64,000 nucleotides of DNA from Rhynochetos jubatus. Its lineage: Eukaryota > Chordata > Aves > Eurypygiformes > Rhynochetidae. Location of the stretch: the NCBI GenBank assembly GCA_027574665.1, contig CM050650.1, positions 99,359,086 through 99,423,085 on the forward strand, given 5' to 3'. Made by a program: the position numbers and the translations under genes. Positions 30,430 to 43,640 of this stretch are shown here, one piece after another; the stretch's first letter is position 1, and each line of letters starts with the position of its first letter. The notes beneath the pieces were generated by a model that was given only the letters and a program-made list of their open reading frames with translations, ran no database searches and had not been told where the DNA came from.

Positions 30430-30640
30430 TTTTCTGCTTAATTAATGGTTCTGCCTTTTTCTCTATAATCTAGTTTCCCTGATTGCCCAAAGCCTGCAGA
30501 ATCCATCTCACTCATCATATCAATTACTGCAATTAGCTCTCCTGTGGACTACTCTAATTTCATGCATTTCTAATTACGCATTTGCTATGTAGGCAATTAC
30601 CACAGTCATTTACATGCAACCAGATGTTTTGATAATTATA
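30430..30640. promoter_or_regulatory. Candidate enhancer: cluster of TAAT-core homeodomain sites
   Basis: Within about 165 bp there are TTAATTAATG (30438-30447), CAATTA (30521-30526), AATTAG (30531-30536), CTAATTT (near 30554), TAATTAC (30571-30577) and CAATTAC (30594-30600). GATAATTAT follows near 30631. This is denser than the neighbouring AT-rich DNA, and the segment between the sites is not low complexity. Developmental enhancers near BMP genes often look like this, but the call is inference. Confidence 0.3.
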
Positions 30641-33600
30641 TTCTTGTTTGCTCATTTTCCCACCAACATAAGCTTTTTCTCCTTCACAGTCGCACTTCAA
30701 TCTTTTTACATTGCAGAACATTTATTATTCCGTTTACGAAAACTTGGGCAATCTCCATTTCTTCCCTTGGAAAGAGAAAAGGAAGTGTTTCTGAGGCTAC
30801 TTTTATGTGACACAGAACAGTAGTTCTATGTAGATACTTGAGCTAATCCTGCTCCCGAGGTAAAGCAATTGTATTACTGCGTATTTCCAGGTTGCTTGCA
30901 ATACCAGCAGCAATTCAGTCAGAACCTGTATCTTGGCATGGATGTACACTGTATGGTGTGGAAATACACACAAATGTTGATCATTCAAGGGTCTCTGAAG
31001 TGAGCTGGTAAGATCCAAACGAGTTTGCAGAAGTTTGTGAATGGCAATTTCAAGTGTAAGTTTTTCTGTGCATTTCCCATTCGACATGAACAGTGCGAGC
31101 AAGCCAAGGGTCTTTCAGTGAGTACATTTCTGTAAGCTGTATTCAGTGAGAGGCTAAACAACTCGCATTGATGTCAACTTTCAATCTTCGCTTGTGGTTT
31201 ACTTTCTCTTGAGCCAGTCTTGTAGGCTTTGGTTTCACATAGAGCTCCAGCTGCCTTAGAAGTTCTGTTATAATAGCACCATCTTCTGACTAATGTCCTG
31301 TCAGGAGTACTTCTGAGTATTTCTATCTTTGGTTCATTGCATCTCTGAAGCCCCTACTTTTGCAAAAAGGTGACCAACCCCTGCTTCATGCATTGCTCCG
31401 AAGACACAATGAAGTGGTTAACCATGCTAGTACAGCACAATCATCTGTGCAGAGCTGAGAATTCCTTAACTTTGGCAGCCTGAGATTGAAAAGTACGCAT
31501 GTTTCCAATGAAAATGCTGAAAGAATTAAATGAAAATAGAAATTGTTCCACTGACATTTTTGATGCTGGCTCAGTTTTGTATGAGTAAGAGCCACTGACA
31601 GCACTTGTCTTCTCAACTTCTTCCAAGGTCAAGATTGTATGGTAGATATTTTCAGGAGTCTACTACAGTATAAATACAGTCCAGCTAGTAAAGTTTTAAC
31701 CTTATTTAACCTTGGCTTTGTTATGCACAAAGATGTAGATCCTCAAATCAATAAAAATGGTTGGAGCTATTACCCTAGAGGAGTCCCTTCATTTGTATGA
31801 TTTTCATATCAGATCTACATTAACTCTGGGCTATGTTCTAGTGCAGATGGATCTTTTCTTCCCATTTTTGTTTGGACAGCAAAGCAAAAACAGTAGTGAC
31901 TGTCAGCTGATTATCAAACCAATTTAGTCAATTAATTTTGGAAAGGCTGTGGACTGATGTTTGAAGTCACATATCCAGTTCATTTCATATAAATTATTAA
32001 AACCTAGGGTACAGTTTCAAGGGCATAAAACCAGCGTCATGTGTTTCATTTGTACAAGAGAAGGGCACAGAAGTTCTGGATTGTTTCGTTGCTTCTGTCA
32101 CTGATTCACTATGAAGCTTTGGAAAATAAATATTCTATATCCATGTATATTTGTGATGTATTTGTAACTGAAATGAATTAGGTTTTCTATGGCATTTTTA
32201 TATGCAAATCTGTTAGGCAGGGCAGAAACAGCATTATTTTTGTCATTAAATGTTGTTAGCTTGTTTCCTAATTCTAGTCTACCATCCACTTCTTTTTGTG
32301 ATAGGCAAAAATTTTCAAAGATATGTTTACCTTGTTCAGTTCTCATTTGTAATACAGTAATAACAACATCTATCAGTAACATAGGAGAATTAAGAGGATA
32401 AATACCTTGATGATAATGAGGGACTTAGATACATAAGTGGTCATGTAAGTGCATTTATATTATTCACATATACAGGTCATCTGATATATTTCCTCTGGAA
32501 AATTGTAGCTGCTACTCATCTAGACCCTTCTTTTCCGTTTTTTATTCTAATGTGCTCACTCATATTAAAGATAATATTTTGTTCCATCCTAAAGAACTTC
32601 TTTAGTCATTACCAAAAGAGGTTATTTGCTCAGGCTATCCAAATTTTCTTCTATTAATTCCTTTCAAGCGACTTTCTCCAGTCTGAAACACTAATATTCT
32701 TATTCTCTAAAATTTCTACATATTGTAAAGAAGTCCAAGAAACATAAAGTGCAGAGCTGATGGCTCACTAGAACTGAGAGGAGTTTTCTCTAACTAGTGG
32801 CATAATGGGATGATTCATTGTATCGTAGAACTCTTTACAGAGGTGTACATGCTAACAAAAGGTGCAGATCAATAGCGAACTGAAATAAATGCTGAAATAT
32901 ACATTGCAGTTGTGTTGATTTTTATTTCCCTGATGACACTGATCTATGAGTGCATAAGTCAGAGAGTAGTATAGGTGATTATAGTAATATTCTTTAGTAT
33001 ATTGCTCCATTGGGATATTTATTGAGTGTCACTCAAAACTGAAGGGTTTGGGGTTTATGCACACTCAGTGCTATCTACAGTTTTTCACTTTGGAAGTATA
33101 TCTCCAAAATCATGGTGAACTTGCTAGATCAGAATATTAACTGCTACCATCCCTCCATTTATTTTCAGACCAAAAAAGAGGTAGATTTAACTATAGATAT
33201 AATCTTAAAGGTCATGAGAAAGAGGAAATCTACCTTAAAATAATTTGAAGCAAGAAGACTGTGCATTCAATTAAAATAATGGTGAGATGATATCCCCAGA
33301 GGGATTTACTTCTTGGTTTGATTTCTGGATATACATATTTATTTCATCTCCTGAACAACAAATGGTAGACTCGGAATATCCTGAGGGACCAAAATCCCTT
33401 AAGGAAGAAGATAGGTGCCCCGAGAAACATTTTTGTCATAATTTTCTTCTTAACTTTCCAGCCTCTAACCATGTTTACACTTGCTGGACCATAATGTATT
33501 TTCAATACACCTACATTAGGGATTCTATTATGCATATCCCTTCAGAATCTAAGCACCTGAAGTGCAACCCCAGCCCCATCAAGGTCTTCCATCTGCACCT

Positions 33601-36119
33601 CTGTCTGTTGCACTAGCACACATTAGGTTTTTTTCTTCTTGAACTGATGGTCAAAAATCCCCACCTTCCATACTAACGCCTGTTGAAACACTTATTTGTC
33701 TGACCAGTCTCTTCTTGTCTCTTGGCACACCTCTATATGCTAGCTGTTCAGATGCCAACCTTGCAGGCAACCTTGTTCAACTGCTTGCTTCTCTTAGGAA
33801 TATCTCTGTACCTTTTATAATTGCTGTTCTCCGTGACCTGATCCACAAATCCACCTCCCACTTCTTTCAAATTGCTCTTCAAGCCAAGCTTTGTAGACAG
33901 AAAAGGTAAGGCACAACTGGTGGGTTTTGGGGAGTACAAAGTTTGAGAGGATGAAGATGAGGAAATGAAACATCATCTCTTATAAGCAGAGTGGCAATGC
34001 AGTTGTCCATTTCACTTTATTTATGAAAATTTATTTCTGTATTTGTGTTACTTTAAGCCATGAGATTTGGCTCAAGTTCCAATTCATTATAATTCTCCCT
34101 TTACTCATTTTACTCTTCTCTGAACCATCATTTTCTCTGCTGTCTTTCATTTTCCTCTTCACACACTACTGTTGCAAAGTGCTTATAGACTTCTATTTGT
34201 TAGCATACATTCTCGTTATTTGCATATATGCATGTCTTTCCATGTGATGTTTGCTCATTCTTGTGCTTTATTTGCATGTACGATGAAAGAAAATGTGTCC
34301 TTTTGGGATCCAGATTGGCCTTTGAAGAGCAAGTTAGCCCTTTTTTCACTCAATCTGTTTCAAATAAGCAATATGCTGATGACTGCAACAAATTGTGTTA
34401 TGGGCTCAGCCTACCACTGGAAAGGCCAGAACATAAAGTGATGGTCCCAAGCTCTGTATTTTGCTTTCAGCTTTCTGAATTCCATGGAATACAGGTAAAA
34501 GTCAGATGTGAAATCCAGGTCTCCCTCTCTCTGTGCTAGGCTGGCTTCTTTCAGGTAGCGTATACAGCACAGTGTGCTCCAGTGTACAAGACTTTTCCCT
34601 GAATGACTGCACAGAAAGTAGCACATGGCTTAGGGCTCCCCTGTCCTCCTTGACACAGGTTTTGCTATTATTTTGGGATTGTTGGGCACAGGTTGATGTG
34701 TCAGTTCCAGTTTGAGATGTCATGCATAAGACTTAAAGATGCACTGCAGTAGTGAAAAATGAAGGTTTCTCATGTCACAGTGCACTATGATGGTGCTGTG
34801 TATATAGAAAGGAAACCTGGATCTGGAATTTATCCAATGGCCAGCATGTATCTCAATGACAAATAATGGAAAGATGTAGAACTCCCAGATTTTAGTCCCA
34901 TGGATTGTGCTGTTAATTGAAAAGTCTTCAATTTCTATGATTTCTAAACTTACTCTTATTGTTTGATAAAAAGTTATATATGTTATAGGTTAACAATTTT
35001 ACTAGGTGATGGAAATCTGATTAGAATCCCAGTATAAACCCTTTTCCCTCTCTGACTCCTATGAAATTTTCTAGTTTACTGCTGTTGAAATAGATTTTGA
35101 GTAGGTAGAATCCCTCCTCTTATGTTTTTACCTGATATTCAAAATTTTTCAGTTTTCAGGGCACAGGAAGGTATGATTAATAATTACAATGCATAAAGAT
35201 ATGATCTTGCATTTTAACCTTCTTCACGTAGGTCTGAAGAATAGGTAAAAGTATGAGAACAGCAGACTCTGCTGGCTTTGCTGGATGCTCCCTTATGCCT
35301 TCGCCCAAGCAGGATCTCAGGAAGTGAGAGAAATCAACTCAAGATTGGGAAGAAAGTGCCTTATGGAGAATAAGACATTACAGATTGGGTTTTTTATAAT
35401 TTCTTTCTTAAGAAGCAGGAAACAAGATTGTATGAGAGTTAGTAAAGCAAGCACTATGATTTATACAATTAAAAAGGATTCATAGAAATATCTTTTTCAG
35501 CCACTTCTAGCACTATAGTAATAGTAGTCATCAAAAAAGACTGCTCTGAGAGGACTTGTGACAATCATGATAATCAGTCTTCCAAGAAAGCTCTAGCTGA
35601 ATACTACATAATATGGTACTTTTAGTACTATACTGCAGTTGGAGTCAGGAGCCACTCGTAAAACACAGAATCTATTACATCATTTACAATTATCCTTGAA
35701 GGTCTGGAAATATAATGGCTAAAATTCTCAAAGATACCCAAGCAAATTAGGGACTTTCATCACATTTTCAAAAGTAGCTTTGATATCAAGAGTTAGAATT
35801 CTCAAATTGATGTAGGAAACCAAATATTATTTAACTGCTATAAAACTTATCTTCATCCAAACATAAATTCAGAAAAATGTTAACTTAGGCATAGCATAAT
35901 TGAATCCTCAAGTTGCCTAAAGTTTAGTTTTTTGCAGTGCAGTTCCCTAGAAGTGCTTAAATATCTCCTCTGGAGAGCTCTAGGACTGGCTACACTTGCT
36001 TAATAGCTGGATGCCTTACGTCTACAACAAAGCCCAGGAAATCCCTACCTGTTCCCTTGACTGGTTCAATGGGCTTGTGTGCAAGCATACTCAGGCTTAA
36101 TTGTTGGGTGCCAAGGTCC

Positions 36120-36260
36120 CACCCTTTAGCAGCGTCCTGACCTCTCCCTTTCAGAGTTTGCTTGGCCGTCTCCGTGCTGAGTCATTTCAGCATGCAAATC
36201 CAACAGAAAGTGGATGTGGAAAAAAGGCAGTTGTTTCCTCAGCACACTGACTGGGCTCAA
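36120..36260. promoter_or_regulatory. Candidate regulatory element with AP-1 and octamer-like sites
   Basis: A perfect AP-1 consensus TGAGTCA at 36178-36184 and an ATGCAAAT octamer at 36192-36199 lie only eight bases apart. A TGTGGAAA motif follows near 36215. This sits in a moderately GC-rich, non-repetitive stretch. Function is inferred from motifs alone. Confidence 0.28.
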
Positions 36261-39200
36261 CACAATGCTGGTCAAATGCTCAGGTCAGTCAGGGTGAGAG
36301 CAAAGGGTGGGTAGGACCATTAGCTGGCTCAGACTGCTGTGGAAACCCAACATCAGAGCGTGCTGGGTTAGATCACATGGAAAACACAGGAATTAAGATG
36401 TTTTCTCTCTCCCAGTTGTTTTGAAGGTTCAGTTTCTAGTCACTTAAACTGTGGAAGATTAAAAGTTTTAATTTTGCATCTGTCCCTATTTGCTCATGAG
36501 CAGTTTAAGTTGGGGTCCTGTTTGGGGACCAAGTCACCTGACTGTATCACATGAGCTACTGCACATCCAGAATTGTTTCTGTGGGTAGCAGGTGACTCAA
36601 GAACTGAAGCAGACATTGCCAGATCTTCCTGGGATCTAGCTGAACACCCAGCCCAGCCTACTCCATCCTATGGGAGTCCGGGCAGCCGCTGTTGTCTTCC
36701 ACCCATGGACTATTCCTGCAGCTCCTCCTTGTCCTCTCTGCTTTCCCAGGTACATTGCATACAACCTGTCATTCTCAGCCATATATGCTGTAACTAGGTA
36801 TTACAAGGTGACTTTCAGTTCTGAAGGATATTTTGGGATAAAATAGTATTAATATTGCCTGACAGAATTGTTCACTTTTCAGTAGCATGCTTAAATCTTT
36901 GTGTAAGAGATTAAATATGCTTATGATTATGAGGGTCATTACCTTAATGGCTGAAGAACTCACATGGGAGATGTGGTCTATAATCTCCTCAAGCTGTTCT
37001 GAACCCCAAGTTACCTCATCTGGCTCTCTAACATTTAGATACTAGGTAAAAAATGCTGACATGATTACCTTTTCCCACCAATACCGCATTTTATGCCTAA
37101 GACTGCAAAAATATTAGTTCACAAAGGAATTTGTGGCATGAATTCCAGCTACATGAGACCTTCTTCTCTGGCAAATCTTCCAAAACTGCTTTAGCAGTAT
37201 CTGCTCATTAGCTTAGTCAGTTCATTCAGCTTCTGGACCCCAGAGACAACAACTTCATTCTTGCTGAGCACTTTTGGGGACTGTGAGATGCATAAACCAC
37301 TGGGGTCATGTTACTCAGCTTTTTGATGACTGTACCCTATACAGACCAGGGTCCTGACTGCAAAGGGGACTTACACTTCTGAGTCCCTTAGAAGCTTTTG
37401 AAGGTATCACTGCTTTCTGTAGATTTGAAAAGTGTTTTATACAGAATGTGATACTCCCCGGTTGCTTCAGGATATGTAATCTGGACTCTGAACCGTGTGG
37501 TCACTGTGAAGCCTCCCATTCACAGACATATTTGAAGAGATGTAGACCAAGAAAGCTTACTGCATTTCTCTGGTGAATGTAATGTGAGACCCTCACATAG
37601 TAGCTGATCTAATTTTCATCAAACCCACCTCACTATTTTGGGCGATATCACTGCAGGAAAGAAAAGAATTGCTTATGCAAACATATTTCAGCAACAGCTT
37701 AAAAGTACAGTTGCTTTTTCTCCTTGTCTTGCAATGTTAGCCTCGATTATGTTCTGCGACTGCCAGTTAAAATTGTGTTTTTCAAGTGACTGAAGGATTC
37801 TTTTTAGACTGCAGTGATTCAGAATTGTCTATAATTAAAACACAGTAAGACCATGCACAACAGATATGCAAATGCTCACAAAATCTTTGTCCATTTGCTT
37901 CATGTATATGTTTGAAATATATCTCATAAAGCAGGATGGCAATTTTGGTCACCCTAACTATGTCTACTCTAACTTAAACAAGGACAGGGCACAGGTTCGT
38001 CATGTTTCTGTGTCTATGGATATGCACTATGCCAACCCATTTGTCCTTTCAGCCACAGGGTGAGCCCCTGGTCATTTTATTCAATAGTAGCAGACGTAGT
38101 TTCTACTAACAGAAGGAGATAGACCCAACTCCAAGATGAAAAAGAGCATAAGCAAGAAGGAGATCTTTGTTTCAGCCAGAGGAGACTGGTCTGTCCACAC
38201 TTCTCAAATAGCAGAGTATAGAAAGAGTACCCAAGTGAACATGGCCATTTGACAATAGGCCATTTCATTATTTTTCCCTCCAGATTGTTTTCCCACTTGA
38301 TTCCACTCTGGTATTTTGAATGAAGAGAGCTGGGAGAGGTGCCACTGTCAGGTGGAAAGGGTTGTGGTGGTGAACAAAGGAGCAGGGACCCAGGACTGTC
38401 CATACTTCCTGCAGAGACCAGGGAAAACTGATTACAATGTAAATAGCTGCAAAAGAGAGGAAAAAAAAGTCAACCTAATAGTGCTATTCCTCCCTCATTT
38501 AGAGTTGATTGACATTTTCTGATTGAATCCTACTGATTTCTGAATTAAAAGAAAAAAAAATTTAAAATATTAGTTATTCAGACAGCTTAACTTCATGTTC
38601 CTTTTTAATTTTGAGTTGCACATGTCATTGGATCAAATTCATATGATGTTTGATCTCAGAGAGTTTTTTTAATTTTTCTTTAATATGATTCGGCTCATTA
38701 AATTACCTTTGAAGGTTTTAATATTCCTCCTGGGATATACAACCTTGTTTATTAAGCTTAACTCTAATAGGTTGTTTATCAGTAGCCATGTAATTGATTG
38801 TGATACCTTTGTGATATTGAATTTCATGAGCTAATGTTAAAAATTTCTTTAATCTATGTTTTTTATTTTTGTTCTTTAAATTCTTTCTCTTTATTGTATC
38901 ATAAAAAATTTTTTGAAACACATAATTTCCTTTAATCACTGTGCTTATTCAGTATTCTTTTTTTTTTCCCTAATATAGCACAAATAATACAATCTTTCAT
39001 ATGATTAAGGAATAAAAAAACAATATCTAAAAGAGACATGTAGGTAAAATTAAGGGAAAACGAGAATCAAACACTGAGACATATGCTTGACGGAAAAATC
39101 TTCTTTAAGTGAAAAAAGAAAAGATAGTAGAAGTCCTTTGTGTTCCACAGCACAGCCAGAAAATACCAGGTTTCTGAAGAAAAAATTGCATGGACAGAAC

Positions 39201-42200
39201 TCAGCATTACTCTGAACAGAATGCCATACTCTGGATGTCTCTGTATGTACTAAAAGAAGATTTAAAACATTATTTCATTAACCTGGCACTGGATTTAAAA
39301 CTGACAATACATTCCTTGAACCAACTTTTGCTGAAGATGGCAATAATGTAACTTTTGGAGTGCATTTTCTGCTAATACAGCTACTTAAGTTTGCACAGCT
39401 GGGAGACTTCTATTCTTTTCTGCAGCCTTTTCTCTCCCCTCCCCCATTCTGATTTGTTATTGTTTGAAATTCTGAGAATGTTTTACACACATTTCCAGTG
39501 TACAACATTTGGACACTGATAAACGAATGACAAGTATGATATAAAGCCTCGTGGAAGACCCTGTAGGGTCTACCCAGGGAGAAGAACACATCTGTCTCCA
39601 GCTGTGCAGCTATTTAGAAGTGAAATGACTTGTCCTGGATTGGGCAGAGATGGTAATTATTTTTGTTGTTGATGTGAAGATCAAAGGTTATTCTCAGGAA
39701 GTAAGGACAAGGACTGTGGTATTTAGCAGGAAAGATTTATACAGGACATAATTTAGTACATGGTTTGCACATTAACCTGGTGCTAATGCATGTAGATGAC
39801 AGAGAAAATGTAAACAGTCTTGATGTAAGATAAATTATAATTGGTGAAAAGCAAATTAATCTACCGGTCATGAATCTCCCCCAAGTTTGCAGAATCTTGA
39901 GCAGCTGTTACATTCCACAATTACACTTTGAAAAGAGGCTGCTTGATCTGAGGATTTCTTTCTACAGTGCAAAAACCTTAGTCCTTCTGTCCCAGTGAGG
40001 CTATTATTTTATTTTTTCTTTCTTTTTTTTCTTTTAATAATGAAACCCCTGCTTATAACAACAGTATCCAGTCTTAGACTTATATAACTCACAGATTGCT
40101 TCCCATACGAGTGAATCCTTTGAGTTTATGATTTTCAAGGTGCAAACTAAGAATACACCGCCCCCACACACACCCAAACCCACAGAGGTAGTAGTTTATA
40201 AATGACTTTTCATAACTGAGCGTACCATGACCTCATGGTGAGTAGATGAGATGTAATGTTTACTTCTCCACAGTTTCCTGATACCAGGCCAGAAATCCAC
40301 AAAATAGCTTTCTCATGTTTCTTGCTCCTAAATTTGACTTATATATGCAAATAGGTTTTTCTCTGTTAAAAGTTAATCAGAACAAACCACAAATATACAA
40401 ATTGTGTGAGCAAAGAGAAAAAAAAAGCTGCAGAAATGTCATGGAAGAAAACTGTAGGATGCCTTAGAGGAAACCAAGATTTAACATTGTTTTGTGATAT
40501 GAAACATTTTTAGGTAATATTGACATGGAGGTAAAATCTTTCCTGTTAAAAAACTATGAATTTTGCTATCCATGGGACCTTAGTTCTCTTTACTATGTCA
40601 GATTCTGCTCAGATCTGTACTTCTTTAAATAAGGAAAAAATGTAATTAATTAAATGAGCTATACTGATGTGAAACCAAAATAAATGAGCTTAAATTTTTG
40701 CTTAAGCATAAAATGCTTATCACAGATTCCTATGACAAACAATAGCCAGTCTGGAAGAGATTTGGCCAAAAAATCAGAGGCAGCAAAGCCATTTTGTAAT
40801 AGTAGGTCATTCACAAATATTCATGGAAACATGTTTTCCCATGTGTATTAAAATTTAGGCATTTATCTTATGAATAATTGCCAGTCTATGGAGAAAAAAA
40901 ATGAATAGAATGAAGCTCTAGACTTTTTCCCTTCTTTGTGTGTCTCTGTTTCCATTTTCATATGTGCAAGAAAGCACATCCAAGGGATGAAAATATATGT
41001 TCTCAGATGGCTTTGCTATGATCCAGGCATCAGATGTCCAGGGAAGGCAGGTAGTGGTAGATTGCTCAGAAAATACCTAAGCAGGCTTTGACATGGTAGA
41101 GAAGTTTTCACCATAAGCAGATTTGGTTTTCTAATTTTGTACAGGCCCCAGTAAATCTCTCAGCATAGATTAATCTGCTATTACAGCAAATGCAGCCAAA
41201 AAACAGAAATTCTCCAGCTAATTCCGGCTGCAAGCCAAACCTCACTGTTTCTCCAATGTACTGCCCTCCCACAGAACAAAATCATACTGGATTCTCTTAA
41301 AATAGCAAGTGAACTTTGAATTCATTGAGGACAAATCAGCTACCACCAATGAAAGACAGACTACCAAGTCTTCCTACGGGTTACCCTTAGTTTAAAATAT
41401 AAAGCCTTAATATAATAGGTATTTTAGCATCTTTCAACAATGTACATAAATGTAACATTTCTGTGTGATTAAGCCAGTGTAGTGGGTTCACCAGTGGGTC
41501 CACAATGCAAAGTAAGCTGTAGTATGGCTTGGAAGAGGAAACTCCACTACCGTTCTTTTTCATGCAGAGTAAGCAGAGACCATCAGGTACAGTAAAGCTC
41601 AAAGTGACGAGATCATGAGGCATTATGGGACTGAAATAATTAAAAGCTGACCTGCCAGGAGCTTCAGCTACTGAAACTGCAACTTCCTTATTTCCCTTGG
41701 TGATAAAGACCTTCTACGTTGAAAGATTTGGTTGCCAGCAGTCCTTAGTGTCGAATTATGAAGAAAGGAGCACTGTGAAATTGATAACAGTTGTACGTGG
41801 GCATGCAGAGATTGTTCCTACCGAGCAAAGCAAGGTCATACCAGGTGGAGCCACTGCCGCAGTGTCACTAGGAGAGAAATGGCTATATGTGCTCTCTGGC
41901 TTTGCTGATAGCAGTTGTGATAGCACACCAAAACCATTATAAAGGTAATAAAGATTGGGAAAGGGTTATCTGTATTCCCACTAATTAGTGATACAGAAAA
42001 ATGATCGTCTGTATAACTATCAACGATTCATTTAAAAAAATGTCTTGTATTGCCTGTAACTGTAACACTTATGTGTAGAAAGGTTAAAATGAAGCTCAGG
42101 TCTTTCCTGATCTCTTTTTCATGTCTTTTTTTTTTCTTTTCCTTTTTTCAGAATGTTCTAATGCCTTTTTTAAATCTATTTGCTCCATTAGACTCTTACT

Positions 42201-42941
42201 ACTCAGTTAACACTATTTTTTAAGTTTTCCCTGAATTATACTGAAGGAGAATTGTTTTGTAACAATTTATATTACACAGAAATTTATTTCTGGGGGAAAA
42301 AAAGAAAATAAACTCCACACTTCTCTCCTTCAGAAATTCCATAATGGCAAAAGGACAAAATCTTCTAAAGATATTTTGCAAAAAATTATATAATCTTTAG
42401 CTTTCATAAGATCACAGAATGGACACTTTATATAAAAAAGCACGTTGAATAAATGTGTGTACAGTTAACCACTCAAGTACAAGATGGACCTTTGCCATGT
42501 TTGTCATGTTTTCCAGGATGAACTCATTCTCTGTGATTTTACCTATATTAGATATCTTGAGGTGGAAGCTTGTAAAAGTTCACAACATTGTTAGGCACTT
42601 AATAAACACTAATAATATTAGTTGACCAAAATTAGGAAAAGCAACTGAAATGGTCCATCTACTGACTAAGCCAGATTTCACAGTAACTTTCAGAAAATCA
42701 GTAGAATGTGAATAAACTTCTTAGACTACCATTTGATTTAAAAAAACCCCAAAAAACGCAATATAAGCATCCAGCGGATTTTGAAAACTTTTTTCCCTGT
42801 ATTTTCTTGCAAACCTAGATATTTCTTAGTGTCAAAGAAACATCATTGTTTCACTACTGTCACCGGGACAGCACATTAAACACATAGTGTTGTTAAACTA
42901 AAAAAATTAGCAGCCACAGCTCATCACATTCAATTCACTAA

Positions 42942-42960
42942 AAAAAAAAAAAAAAAAAAA
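42942..42960 (+). repeat. Poly(A) run
   Basis: About 20 consecutive A bases with no recognisable element attached. Confidence 0.8.
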
Positions 42961-43235
42961 GGCCTGTTTCCTGTTTCCTCCAAGCCATGCAGCTCTCATA
43001 CATTTTCTTTCTTTGCAAAGACAATGGCTGAAGATCTGTTAATGAAGCATCCTATTATGTAGGAATGTTTACAGTCATTAGCCTTGAGGCAAAGTTCATC
43101 AAAGGAATACAGACAATTACTTCACAAATACCTGTGGCACTTAAAAAATACCTCAGTGGCAATTAACTCATCTACTTTCAAACTGTAAACTAGTTCTACA
43201 GGTTACTGCAGAATTTGACTGCAAAGAAAGCTACC

Positions 43236-43244
43236 GTGTGTGTG

Positions 43245-43296
<52 letters not shown>
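43236..43296 (+). repeat. (GT)n dinucleotide microsatellite
   Basis: About 61 bases of alternating G and T with a single C interruption near 43251. The reverse-strand open frame reading His-Thr repeats is an artefact. Such tracts vary in length and can adopt Z-DNA. Confidence 0.97.
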
Positions 43297-43297
<1 letters not shown>

Positions 43298-43489
43298 TCG
43301 ATCAGCCCTCCAAAACCATGGGTCTGCTTCCGCCTCGTCACAAAATTCCGTGTAACACCACATTCCTCACCATGTGAATCACAGCAAGTCTCAGCTGTTA
43401 GATTTGGGTGGATCCCCTTGTTCAGGAGAAAGACCAACTGGCTGAAAGAAAGAAGGAAAACCAGAATGATTTCTTGGCAGCAGATGTAA

Positions 43490-43640
43490 AAATGACATGT
43501 GGAAATGTTTCTTCATACCAGTCAATGGTGGAACTCATTGCTGCAAGAGTTTATTGAGACAGGATCTGAGGGAGATTGGACATCTACCAGTATATTTCAA
43601 CAAGAATTAAACTAGGAAAGCCTGAATATACAGATGAGAA
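43490..43640 (+). mobile_element. Old CR1-type LINE 3' region relic, + strand
   Basis: Reads like the older CR1 3' region: 'gaaatgtttcttcatacc', 'gtcaatggtggaactcattg', 'ctgcaagagtttattgagac', then 'ggagattggacat' and 'aagaattaaactagg'. The general order (tc..a.tggaactc.ttgcc..ag, then a glycine-rich .ggattgga. box) is that of amniote CR1 3' ends. It is diverged and has no clear tail. Confidence 0.5.

Larger units (their letters stand above)
24331..43200. other. Intergenic gene desert downstream of BMP5, proximal part
   Basis: No protein-coding exon, RNA gene or conserved domain was recognised on either strand. Open frames are short and unlike known proteins. Recognised contents are a CR1 copy at 25941-26127, a T run at 28496-28520, a GC-rich islet at about 29225-29560, a homeodomain-site cluster at 30437-30600, an AP-1/octamer pair at 36178-36199, and an A run at 42942-42960. 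AT-rich low-complexity patches lie at about 24770-24870 and 38560-38980. The rest looks like ordinary unique DNA. Confidence 0.75.

Noticed and set aside
33600..33910. Stretch at 33.6-33.9 kb with an L2/CR1-like flavour
   Set aside because: I could not align any ORF2 block convincingly, unlike the relic at 21.1 kb.
43231..43489. Cys-Val and His-Thr repeat open frames
   Set aside because: They are translations of the (GT)n microsatellite, not proteins.
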